Shown here: one piece after another, positions 1 through 4,741 of the stretch
Numbering within the stretch: position 1 is the stretch's first letter
Layout: the number at the start of each line of letters is the position of its first letter
Assembly (NCBI GenBank): GCA_030596405.1
Contig: JAUVKB010000122.1
Coordinates: forward strand, 1-6,445
Origin: Deltaproteobacteria bacterium
Lineage (GTDB): Bacteria; Desulfobacterota; Desulfobacteria; Desulfobacterales; JAUVKB01
Length of the DNA stretch: 6,445 nucleotides
Direction of reading: 5' to 3'
Translations under genes and position numbers: made by a program
Notes under the pieces: generated by a model
What the model saw: the letters and a program-made list of their open reading frames with translations, nothing else
The model's database searches: none
Told to the model about the DNA's origin: nothing

Positions 1-258
1 ACCTGGTGCAAATACTGTAAAATAATGGAAAATGAAACTTTTCAAGACGCTTCCGTGGTTTCGTATCTTAATGAAAATTTTATCTCTATTAAAGTGGATA
101 CGACCAAAGAAAAAAAACTGTCCTCCGATTATGGAGTCCGGGGGCTTCCTGACACCTGGTTTATTGCGGAAAACGGGGAAGAAATCACCAAAGTGCCGGG
201 TTATATCCGACCGAAAATGTTAGTTGACATCCTCAAATACATAAATACGGACAACTAA
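1..258 (+). CDS. Thioredoxin-fold protein, 3' part (5' end outside window)
   Basis: The reading frame is open from the first base, so the gene starts upstream; the Met at base 25 is internal and lies after the active site. The visible 85 residues begin with TWCKYCK, a thioredoxin-type CXXC (Cys3 and Cys6 of the visible part) preceded by Trp. A beta strand (FISIKVD) follows, then GVRGLPDTWFI, in which Pro50 sits at the usual cis-proline position facing the CXXC, and then ENGEE and a C-terminal helix. This is the layout of the thioredoxin-like proteins that reduce or oxidise disulfides, often in the periplasm; the signal peptide or anchor, if any, is not visible, so the compartment is unknown. 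plsY follows 87 bp later on the same strand and may be cotranscribed. The frame continues past the TAA with protein-like codons (see next entry), so the C-terminus may be shortened. Fold assignment is firm, specific role is not. Confidence 0.85.
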   Translation, partial: TWCKYCKIMENETFQDASVVSYLNENFISIKVDTTKEKKLSSDYGVRGLPDTWFIAENGEEITKVPGYIRPKMLVDILKYINTDN

Positions 259-297
259 AAAAAGATGACCTTCAAAGAATTTATCAAGGGGCTGTAA
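259..297 (+). other. In-frame protein-like extension behind the thioredoxin stop
   Basis: Directly behind the TAA at 256-258, the same frame continues KKMTFKEFIKGL and then TAA at 295-297. The segment has the look of a thioredoxin-family C-terminal helix. A single change of the first stop to TAC or TAT would join it to the gene and give a 98-residue visible C-terminal part. It may be a recently acquired nonsense mutation, a sequencing error, or chance. No ribosome binding site supports independent translation of the 10-codon frame starting at the ATG at 265. Confidence 0.35.
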
Positions 298-345
298 TTT
301 TATATTTTCATCCCCCTCAAAATCAATAAATTCGCCAAAAACAAG

Positions 346-972
346 ATGGAACCATTAACAGCAGTAAAACTTATAGGGCTTCCCTTTGTTGCATATTTAG
401 CCGGTTCTATACCTTGTGGCCTTGTCTTGACCCGCCTTTTTACTTCAGTCGATATCAGGAAGGCTGGAAGCGGTAATGTCGGCGCAACCAACGTGCGGCG
501 CACCGTCAGTCTAAAACTGGGAATACTTACCCTTATAGGAGATGCATTAAAAGGCGCGATTCCGGTATATATAGCAACTGCAATAGCCGATAATAACAAT
601 TTATGGCATGAAATTTATATATCCATAGTTGCCCTTTCATCTTTTTCAGGGCACCTTTACCCTTTATACACAAAATTTAAAAACGGTGGAAAAGGTGTCG
701 CAACAGCGGCAGGATGTTTTTTGATAATTTCAACAGCGGCAACTTTTGTAGCGCTTTCGGTATTTATTCTGTTTGCCTGCTGGCGCAACCATGTATCTTC
801 AGGCTCCCTTGCAGCGGCGGCCATACTGCCTGTTGCTGTCCGGATGGATACCTGTTCCGCAGCATTGACAGTATGTGCCTTAATAATCGCAATATCGATC
901 TATATTCGTCACAAAGAGAATATTAAGCGTCTTCTGTCCGGAAGAGAGCCTGTAATATGGAAAAAAAATTGA
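346..972 (+). CDS. plsY: Acyl-phosphate:glycerol-3-phosphate acyltransferase PlsY
   Basis: Integral membrane enzyme that transfers the acyl group from acyl-phosphate to glycerol-3-phosphate, making lysophosphatidic acid, the first step of phospholipid synthesis in most bacteria. The 208-residue length fits the family. All three conserved motifs are present: GSIPCG at 20-25 with R38-KA-GSGNVGATN (41-49); GH at 102-103 leading to FKNGGKGVAT (111-120), the substrate-binding glycine-rich loop; and RHKENIKRLLSGREP (188-202). Hydrophobic stretches around 8-28, 58-80, 92-108, 122-145 and 152-187 match the multi-pass topology. The loop reads FKNGGKG, one residue longer than the FKGGKG form known from E. 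coli. The start was chosen because the GSIP motif then lies about 20 residues in, as usual; no good Shine-Dalgarno precedes it. It lies behind the thioredoxin gene on the same strand and converges on the dehydrogenase gene, 24 bp from its stop codon. Confidence 0.95.
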   Translation: MEPLTAVKLIGLPFVAYLAGSIPCGLVLTRLFTSVDIRKAGSGNVGATNVRRTVSLKLGILTLIGDALKGAIPVYIATAIADNNNLWHEIYISIVALSSFSGHLYPLYTKFKNGGKGVATAAGCFLIISTAATFVALSVFILFACWRNHVSSGSLAAAAILPVAVRMDTCSAALTVCALIIAISIYIRHKENIKRLLSGREPVIWKKN

Positions 973-996
973 TGCCGACAAATCAGGGCACACATC

Positions 997-2160
997 CTAT
1001 TTATTGGCCTTTCGGTATCCAAGCTTATCCATAGCGATAATCTGCTTACAAATATTTGCCGAACCTTCAACGATGAAATAGGTGGGCGCATCCCTGAAGT
1101 TGCGGGCTACCGGATATTCTGTGGAATAACCGTACGCGCCTAAAATTCTCAACGCATAGTTTGCACACTTGTTGGCAACCTCTGCCGCATAGTATTTTGC
1201 CTGTGAAACTTCCAGGCCGTTGTTTAATTTTCCCTGATCTTTTTGCCATGCAGCTTTGTAAACCAGGAGCCTGGCAGCCTCAATCTCGGTAGACATCTGG
1301 GCAATCATGTCCTGGTTCATCTGAAACTTACCTACCGGCTTGCCAAACTGTTCCCGATCATTACAATACTTTATTGCAGACTCCAAACATGACTGAGCTA
1401 CTCCCACGGCCCCGGCCGCTGCAGAAACCCGTGTCTGGTTCAGAGAACTAAAAACTATTTTTGCCCCATCTCCTGCTTGACCGAGAATATTCTCTTTTGG
1501 GACTTTGGTGTTGCTCAAAAATATTTCCCCTGTAGGGGAGGAATGAGATCCCAGCTTGTCAAGTTCGGATGTGATTATCCCATTGAAATTTTTCAGTTCC
1601 AACACAAAAGCGGAAAGCCCTTTGCCCCTTTTTTCGCGATCCGTAAACGCGTAATAAATTATTACATCAGCAATATTTGCGTTCGATATCCATGTCTTGG
1701 AACCGTTTAGCAACCAGTGGTCTCCACAGTCTTCCGCTGTTGATTCGATGGACATCACATCAGAACCGGCATTTGGTTCGGTAATTGCAAATCCGCCAAG
1801 ATATTCGGCGCTTATAAGCTTAGGCACATACTTTTTTATTATCTCCTCACTGCCGTAACGGAAGATAGGGTAGGCGCAGCCGATCTCCAATAAATTAATC
1901 TGGACTCTTAGCGAACTGGATGCACGGGCGATCTCCTCTGTAATAATCGTTGCCGCCAACCATCCCATATCATATCCGCCATATTCCTCGGGTATGAGTG
2001 TTCCTAAAAAACCGAGTTCACCCATAGGTTTCAAGACTTCTTCGTAAGGTAAATAATGATTTGCATCCCATTCATCCGCAAAAGGCGCTATATTTTTATC
2101 CGCAAACTCGCGAACGGCCTTCCTGAGCATTTCATGCTCCTTTGACAGTCCAAAATCCAT
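997..2160 (-). CDS. Acyl-CoA dehydrogenase, glutaryl-CoA dehydrogenase type (likely non-decarboxylating)
   Basis: Soluble FAD-dependent acyl-CoA dehydrogenase of 387 residues, a normal family length. The N-terminal helical domain covers about 1-120. Family signatures are FAITEPNAGSDV (124-135), W157-I-S-N near the flavin, R269-E-Q-F-G-K-P, and the C-terminal ILGAYGYSTEYPVAR (339-353) leading to the catalytic region VEGSANICK (364-372), where Glu365 is the expected base that removes the alpha proton. From memory, the sequence resembles the glutaryl-CoA dehydrogenase of Desulfococcus multivorans throughout. In that enzyme Val replaces the Tyr found before the catalytic Glu in decarboxylating enzymes; here Val364 occupies the same place, and Arg85 (LRVQ) matches the Arg that holds the substrate carboxylate. 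The product would then be glutaconyl-CoA, an intermediate of aromatic and glutarate degradation. The ATG at 2160 was preferred to one 33 bp upstream because AAGGAG stands just before it. Another short or cyclic acyl-CoA substrate is possible. Confidence 0.9.
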   Translation of the reverse strand: MDFGLSKEHEMLRKAVREFADKNIAPFADEWDANHYLPYEEVLKPMGELGFLGTLIPEEYGGYDMGWLAATIITEEIARASSSLRVQINLLEIGCAYPIFRYGSEEIIKKYVPKLISAEYLGGFAITEPNAGSDVMSIESTAEDCGDHWLLNGSKTWISNANIADVIIYYAFTDREKRGKGLSAFVLELKNFNGIITSELDKLGSHSSPTGEIFLSNTKVPKENILGQAGDGAKIVFSSLNQTRVSAAAGAVGVAQSCLESAIKYCNDREQFGKPVGKFQMNQDMIAQMSTEIEAARLLVYKAAWQKDQGKLNNGLEVSQAKYYAAEVANKCANYALRILGAYGYSTEYPVARNFRDAPTYFIVEGSANICKQIIAMDKLGYRKANK

Positions 2161-2166
2161 ATTATT

Positions 2167-2172
2167 CTCCTT
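2167..2172 (-). promoter_or_regulatory. Shine-Dalgarno of the acyl-CoA dehydrogenase
   Basis: On the minus strand AAGGAG stands 6 bases before the ATG at 2160. It decides the start: the in-frame upstream ATG at 2193 has no comparable site and would add 11 residues (MFFSTLIKENN) absent from the family. Confidence 0.85.
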
Positions 2173-2210
2173 AATTAATGTTGAAAAAAACACAGTTTTA
2201 TGACAATCAT

Positions 2211-2245
2211 ACTATTTTTATAGTCAATAATTGATAGCTTGGTAA
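2211..2245 (-). promoter_or_regulatory. Candidate promoter with operator-like palindrome for the dehydrogenase
   Basis: Reading the minus strand, TTACCA (2245-2240), a 17-base spacer and TATAAA (2222-2217) give a moderate sigma-70 match, with a start near 2210 and a leader of about 50 bases. The -10 lies within the inverted repeat ACTAT-TTTT-ATAGT (2211-2224), a plausible repressor site. The region is AT-rich, so both could be chance. Confidence 0.35.
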
Positions 2246-2330
2246 TGAGCCTGATTTTGCTTGGAATCCGTTTCAAAACTCTATCTAACTCAACAAGTAA
2301 AGAATAAACAACAAAATTAGTTGGTTGCCT

Positions 2331-2353
2331 GCTTAATAATTCGGCTTAATAAT
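2331..2353 (+). repeat. Tandem 10-bp direct repeat upstream of the rhodanese gene
   Basis: GCTTAATAAT occurs twice (2331-2340 and 2344-2353), separated by TCG, a 13-bp period. It lies about 70 bp before the rhodanese start, where a promoter would be expected. It could be a direct-repeat operator or simple local duplication; no convincing -35/-10 pair was found around it. Confidence 0.6.
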
Positions 2354-2360
2354 ATCATAA

Positions 2361-2412
2361 TGCCGAGCGGCAGCTCAGATTGGCATTGCCGCGGCGAAGA
2401 GTGCCGCGGCAA
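2361..2412 (+). other. GC-rich hairpin element just before the rhodanese start
   Basis: TTGCCGCGGC (2386-2395) and GCCGCGGCAA (2403-2412) form a perfect 10-bp stem with a 7-base loop GAAGAGT. Just upstream, TGCCG-AG-CGGCA (2361-2372) is a second small dyad. The block is strikingly GC-rich within AT-rich flanks. The right arm ends 9 bases before the ATG at 2422, so in mRNA the stem would cover the place where a ribosome binding site should be. It is not followed by a T-run, so it is not a normal terminator. It may be a translation-controlling structure or a REP-like interspersed repeat. Confidence 0.65.
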
Positions 2413-2421
2413 CCACTGGAT

Positions 2422-2940
2422 ATGATTAAAAAGAAACATTATAAGAAAATTTTACTCCAAATAACCTGGCAAAGTGCGGCGATATTGTCGTTTGCCATTA
2501 TATTAGGTTTTCTTGCAAATACTCTGCGCGCAAACAGACTTGCCTTAAAAACCGATTGGTCGACGAAATCACAGTTGTCCCAAGGCAATGATGAAGCCGG
2601 TATAATCCCTTTTGATCTCGCAAAAAAATTTTTTTATAGCCATGCGGCAGTCTTTATCGATGCACGATCCACAAACAATTATAATAAGGGACACATAAAA
2701 GGGGCTCTAAATCTGCCGATAGATTATTTTGAAGAACGCTATTGGAAAGTTATGGCAAATGTATCATCTGAAACTTTGATTATTACCTATTGCAATGGAG
2801 AAAACTGCCATGCGAGTGAGGAGGTTGCCATGTTTCTATTTGAACTCGGTCATAATAACGTAAAAATTCTGGTTGACGGCTGGACGCTGTGGCAACAAAA
2901 TTGTTTGCCCATTGAGAAAGGAGCTGCAGCGTCGTCATGA
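2422..2940 (+). CDS. Membrane-anchored rhodanese-domain protein
   Basis: 172 residues: a basic N-terminus (MIKKKHYKK), one hydrophobic segment at about 14-34 acting as a signal anchor, a linker, then a single rhodanese domain from about 60 to 165, expected outside the cytoplasm. Domain marks are FIDARSTNNYNKGHIKGALNLP (78-99, rhodanese strand and the H-x-x-G-A-x-N motif), YCNGENCHASEEVA (123-136) with the active-site loop beginning at Cys124, and V-D-G-W-x-x-W (151-157). Rhodaneses carry sulfane sulfur as a cysteine persulfide; the second cysteine, Cys129, in the loop could form a disulfide or share the sulfur. A longer frame with a TTG start at 2380 was rejected because its added residues run through the GC-rich hairpin and resemble nothing. 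No clear Shine-Dalgarno precedes the ATG. The stop overlaps the next gene's start (ATGA), so the two products probably act together. Fold sure, substrate unknown. Confidence 0.85.
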   Translation: MIKKKHYKKILLQITWQSAAILSFAIILGFLANTLRANRLALKTDWSTKSQLSQGNDEAGIIPFDLAKKFFYSHAAVFIDARSTNNYNKGHIKGALNLPIDYFEERYWKVMANVSSETLIITYCNGENCHASEEVAMFLFELGHNNVKILVDGWTLWQQNCLPIEKGAAASS

Positions 2941-3395
2941 AGAGCAATAAACAATACAAACTTTCTATTTTAGGCAAACCGCCACTTTTCTGGTGCCGCT
3001 TATTACTTGGGATGGTTTTTTTAATGGCCAGTATGGATAAAATCGTGCATCCTGCTGCTTTCGCCAAGATGGTCTATAATTATCAAATTCTTCCGGACGT
3101 TCTTGTCAATTTAACTGCTGTTTTTTTACCGTGGATCGAGATTGTTCTGGGATTTTTGTTAATTTTTGGTTTATGGATGCCAGGAGCAATTGCAATAAGC
3201 AACTTTCTTTTGCTGACGTTTTTTTGCAGCCTGATATTTAATGCGGCACGTGGGCTGGATATTCACTGCGGGTGTTTTTCAACAAGTACAAAAATATTTG
3301 CTTCCGCCACCAGACAGATTCTTCGAGATATAGTATTTTTAGTTATATCCTTTTATCTGTTTTTAAAAATAATCGTTTCAAGCAACGATTCATAA
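2937..3395 (+). CDS. MauE/DoxX-family membrane protein
   Basis: 152 residues with four hydrophobic segments (about 17-33, 58-80, 83-101, 128-147), the DoxX/MauE four-helix layout. The first helix carries RLLLGMVFLMASMDKI, followed by HPAAFAKMVYNYQILP, both typical of the family, and LDIHCGCF (108-114) between helices 3 and 4 gives the characteristic Cys-x-Cys pair (Cys111, Cys113). MauE-type proteins are linked to disulfide or other redox work outside the cytoplasm; the exact reaction is not established for most members. The ATG overlaps the rhodanese stop by ATGA, with AAAGGAG at 2917-2923, 13 bases upstream, so translation is likely coupled. The shared operon suggests electron or sulfur transfer between the rhodanese cysteines and this CXC pair (inference). 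It converges on the TetR gene with only 18 bp between stop codons. Confidence 0.85.
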   Translation: MKSNKQYKLSILGKPPLFWCRLLLGMVFLMASMDKIVHPAAFAKMVYNYQILPDVLVNLTAVFLPWIEIVLGFLLIFGLWMPGAIAISNFLLLTFFCSLIFNAARGLDIHCGCFSTSTKIFASATRQILRDIVFLVISFYLFLKIIVSSNDS

Positions 3396-3413
3396 AATCA
3401 AAGCAGAAAATGC

Positions 3414-4049
3414 TTATAAATTTTGTTTTATCCCCCGTTTAAATATTTCAAATGCGATTTCAAGTGTGGGTATTATAAAATCTTTTTTACTATCAATGAT
3501 CTTTTTACTTTCCTCCCAGAGAACGACTCCGGAAAATGCTGCCCAAAATATGTCAGCGATGGCTATAGGAGATTTGTCTAAAAAAACGCCTCTATCTACT
3601 CCTTCTTTATATGCGCTTACAAACGATGCGATCAAATCACGGGAATAATTTTTGATCTCTCCCAAAACTTCCGGTGATAAATTTTTAAGGGTTTCACTCG
3701 ATTGGAGACGGAACACGTTAACAATTACCAAAGAATCAAGCTTATAAAGTTCAAACAGAACATTTATAAATCCATCCAATTTCTTTTCGGGTTCCAAATC
3801 TTTTTTTCTGCTTATCTTTTCCATCCCTGCAAGAAAGTGCTTCAGTACACGGAGAGACAGGGAGGCATACAATTCTTCTTTATTTTTAAAATAAAGATAC
3901 AGGGTGCCCGGGCTAAGTTCCGCCTTTTTGGCGATATCTTCCATTGTTGTCTTGTTGTAACCCTTTTCGGAAAAAACCTTTTTAGCAGCGGTTAATATCT
4001 GCTGCCGTCTCTTTTCTTTTTCTCTTTCTTTCCGCTCTTGTATTCCCAT
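3414..4049 (-). CDS. TetR-family transcriptional regulator
   Basis: 211 residues, normal for the family. The N-terminal DNA-binding domain reads RRQQILTAAKKVFSEKGY (14-31), then TTMEDIAKKAELSPGTLYLYF (34-54), the helix-turn-helix with the characteristic G-T-L-Y-x-Y-F recognition helix, and KNKEELY. The C-terminal ligand domain (about 65-205) is all-helical and not diagnostic of a ligand. The start has AAAGG and a G-run upstream (4063-4052) and is preceded by a candidate promoter. It is divergent from the glycyl radical enzyme gene across about 700 bp, and TetR regulators often control a divergent neighbour and themselves, so that operon or the dehydrogenase gene are candidate targets. TetR repressors sensing acyl-CoA esters are common in anaerobic aromatic and fatty acid degraders, but nothing in the sequence proves the ligand. 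Confidence 0.92.
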   Translation of the reverse strand: MGIQERKEREKEKRRQQILTAAKKVFSEKGYNKTTMEDIAKKAELSPGTLYLYFKNKEELYASLSLRVLKHFLAGMEKISRKKDLEPEKKLDGFINVLFELYKLDSLVIVNVFRLQSSETLKNLSPEVLGEIKNYSRDLIASFVSAYKEGVDRGVFLDKSPIAIADIFWAAFSGVVLWEESKKIIDSKKDFIIPTLEIAFEIFKRGIKQNL

Positions 4050-4084
4050 AACCCCCCACCTTTCTAAAGGGCATTAATATTTAA

Positions 4085-4118
4085 AGTATAATTTATTTAA
4101 TAAAACATATTTAGTCAA
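4085..4118 (-). promoter_or_regulatory. Candidate TetR promoter with embedded palindrome
   Basis: On the minus strand TTGACT (4118-4113), a 17-base spacer and TAAATT (4095-4090) give a plausible sigma-70 promoter; TATACT (4090-4085) is an alternative -10. The spacer contains the perfect palindrome TTTATT-T-AATAAA (4092-4104), positioned as an autorepression site would be. AT-richness lowers the weight of both. Confidence 0.4.
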
Positions 4119-4215
4119 GAGAAAAACCAAATTTTTTTATCACTTTATCCCAGGACAATCGCATGGCTTTTTCAAAAAAAGAATTAACCTGTCTCGCGAG
4201 ACGTTTATGTTTCAT
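4111..4215 (-). CDS. Candidate small ORF, 34 residues (or gene remnant)
   Basis: Minus-strand frame starting MKHKRLARQVNSFFEKAM and ending FGFSLD. Composition is strongly basic and amphipathic, with KAMRLSWDKVIKK likely helical. The start overlaps the stop of a preceding short frame (ATGA at 4215-4212), a translational-coupling arrangement, but no Shine-Dalgarno is visible. It lies upstream of the TetR gene on the same strand and its stop falls in the candidate TetR -35. The palindrome GTCTCGCGAGAC (4191-4202) lies within it. Not recognised; it could be a small protein, a relic, or chance. Confidence 0.3.
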   Translation of the reverse strand: MKHKRLARQVNSFFEKAMRLSWDKVIKKFGFSLD

Positions 4216-4253
4216 TGTTGAATTGAGACATTTTCGCTGGGATATTTTTTCAA
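4212..4253 (-). CDS. Candidate 13-codon frame coupled to the next small ORF
   Basis: On the minus strand TTG at 4253 is preceded by GAGGTGAGG at workable spacing and reads MKKYPSENVSIQQ, then TGA overlapping the ATG at 4215. Upstream in-frame codons (IEVRAT) also look protein-like, so this may be the tail of a lost gene. Very short; kept only because of the ATGA junction and ribosome binding site. Confidence 0.2.
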   Translation of the reverse strand: MKKYPSENVSIQQ

Positions 4254-4306
4254 AGTCGCCCTCACCTCTATCTGCTCATGGCAATATATTTAATGATATT
4301 AAATTG

Positions 4307-4399
4307 TTAGCGCATAATTGCTTCACGATACATGTTTGCTTTAACAGGGTTGCCGGCCTTGCGGTAGGTTAACCTGAAAGTATGGCCTGACTTTTTCAT
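4307..4399 (-). CDS. Candidate small ORF, 30 residues (or gene remnant)
   Basis: Minus-strand ATG frame reading MKKSGHTFRLTYRKAGNP and ending MYREAIMR, rich in Lys and Arg. No Shine-Dalgarno was found, and an open frame of this length is not improbable by chance. It is noted because it resembles real protein sequence and stands in line with two further short frames on the same strand. Not recognised. Confidence 0.22.
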   Translation of the reverse strand: MKKSGHTFRLTYRKAGNPVKANMYREAIMR

Positions 4400-4450
4400 A
4401 ACTATTTAATATAAATATCAATTCTGTTTTTTAAAAATCTTGCAGGAACA

Positions 4451-4466
4451 TGGCATGTTTATTGAA
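4451..4466 (+). promoter_or_regulatory. Sigma-54-like -24/-12 element
   Basis: TGGCATG, four bases, TTGAA matches the TGGCACG-N4-TTGCA pattern with the GG and the -12 dinucleotide correctly spaced, but the -12 is GA instead of GC. If used, it would give a leader of about 270 bases before the glycyl radical enzyme. It overlaps the start of a short ORF, and a good sigma-70 promoter lies downstream, so it ranks second. Confidence 0.25.
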
Positions 4467-4523
4467 TTATTAGGATATAGTACATCTATTGAAAAACAAC
4501 CTAAGGCGATTATTGGCAACTAA
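4455..4523 (+). CDS. Candidate 22-residue ORF upstream of the glycyl radical enzyme
   Basis: ATG frame reading MFIELLGYSTSIE and ending KAIIGN, with AGGAA (4444-4448) 6 bases upstream. The in-frame codons before the ATG, back to the stop at 4407, also read like protein (FLKILQEHG), so it may be the C-terminal scrap of a lost gene rather than a designed peptide. A strong Shine-Dalgarno for another short frame follows 15 bases after its stop. Not recognised. Confidence 0.3.
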   Translation: MFIELLGYSTSIEKQPKAIIGN

Positions 4524-4537
4524 ATTACCAACAACAG

Positions 4538-4586
4538 AAAGGAGGAAAAAATTGCTGAAATTAATAAAGTAAGCAGTTGTGCTTAC
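4538..4586 (+). promoter_or_regulatory. Strong Shine-Dalgarno, six-codon frame and stem-loop
   Basis: AAAGGAGG (4538-4545) is the strongest ribosome binding site in the window, yet it leads only to TTG CTG AAA TTA ATA AAG TAA (4552-4572). The stop lies inside a perfect 7-bp stem, GTAAGCA-GTTG-TGCTTAC (4569-4586), followed by a T/A-rich run. A leader peptide with attenuator-like stem is one reading. Another is the truncated start of a lost gene: in the frame from ATT at 4551 it reads (M)AEINKVSS. It lies upstream of the best promoter at 4608, so it would only be in the enzyme's mRNA if transcription starts further upstream. Confidence 0.4.
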
Positions 4587-4607
4587 ATATTTATTTCAAT
4601 TGACATT

Positions 4608-4636
4608 TTAACACATAATCATTATATATATATAAT
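4608..4636 (+). promoter_or_regulatory. Sigma-70 promoter of the glycyl radical enzyme
   Basis: TTAACA (4608-4613), exactly 17 bases, TATAAT (4631-4636): 11 of 12 consensus bases. An overlapping second option is TTGACA (4600-4605), 17 bases, TATATA (4623-4628). Transcription would start near 4643, leaving a leader of about 105 bases. The -10 lies in a perfect 16-bp palindrome ATTATATATATATAAT (4621-4636), a possible operator. Confidence 0.6.
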
Positions 4637-4671
4637 ATTGATTATATAATTTTACAGTTAAATTTAGTATT

Positions 4672-4696
4672 GGTTCAGCATTTATCGTACTGAGCC
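4672..4696 (+). other. Stem-loop in the glycyl radical enzyme leader
   Basis: GGTTCAG (4672-4678) pairs with CTGAGCC (4690-4696), 7 bp with one G-U pair and an 11-base loop. It is flanked by two copies of TTTTACAGTT (4650-4659 and 4719-4728). There is no T-run behind it, so it is not a terminator; it may shape the 5' end of the mRNA or have no role. Confidence 0.4.
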
Positions 4697-4734
4697 GTAT
4701 TGAGAAATTTGAGATGTTTTTTACAGTTTAGATC

Positions 4735-4741
4735 AAGGGGG
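4735..4741 (+). promoter_or_regulatory. Shine-Dalgarno of the glycyl radical enzyme
   Basis: AAGGGGG ends 7 bases before the ATG at 4749, ideal spacing. A second in-frame ATG at 4755 is 13 bases away and less likely. Confidence 0.75.

Larger units (their letters stand above)
4094..4417. repeat. Three TATTTAAT words, each within an inverted repeat
   Basis: TATTTAAT occurs at 4094-4101, 4287-4294 and 4403-4410. Each lies in a dyad: TTTATT-T-AATAAA (4092-4104), ATTTAAT-GAT-ATTAAAT (4288-4304) and TATTTA-ATA-TAAATA (4403-4417). They could be operators for the adjacent TetR regulator, but low-complexity AT sequence produces such dyads easily. Confidence 0.35.

Noticed and set aside
973..996. Terminator between the convergent plsY and dehydrogenase genes
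   Set aside because: The 24-bp gap has no stem-loop; termination must occur inside the opposing gene or by Rho.
2380..2421. TTG-started N-terminal extension of the rhodanese protein (MALPRRRVPRQPLD)
   Set aside because: It is translated from the two arms of the GC-rich hairpin; the ATG at 2422 gives a normal signal anchor.
3401..3420. AAGCA-GAAAA-TGCTT as a terminator between the convergent MauE and TetR genes
   Set aside because: Only five mostly A/T base pairs, overlapping the TetR stop codon, and no T-run directly behind it on either strand.
4163..4372. 69-codon plus-strand frame starting MAFSKKELTC
   Set aside because: No ribosome binding site and no recognisable protein character; the minus strand of the same stretch holds more protein-like short frames.
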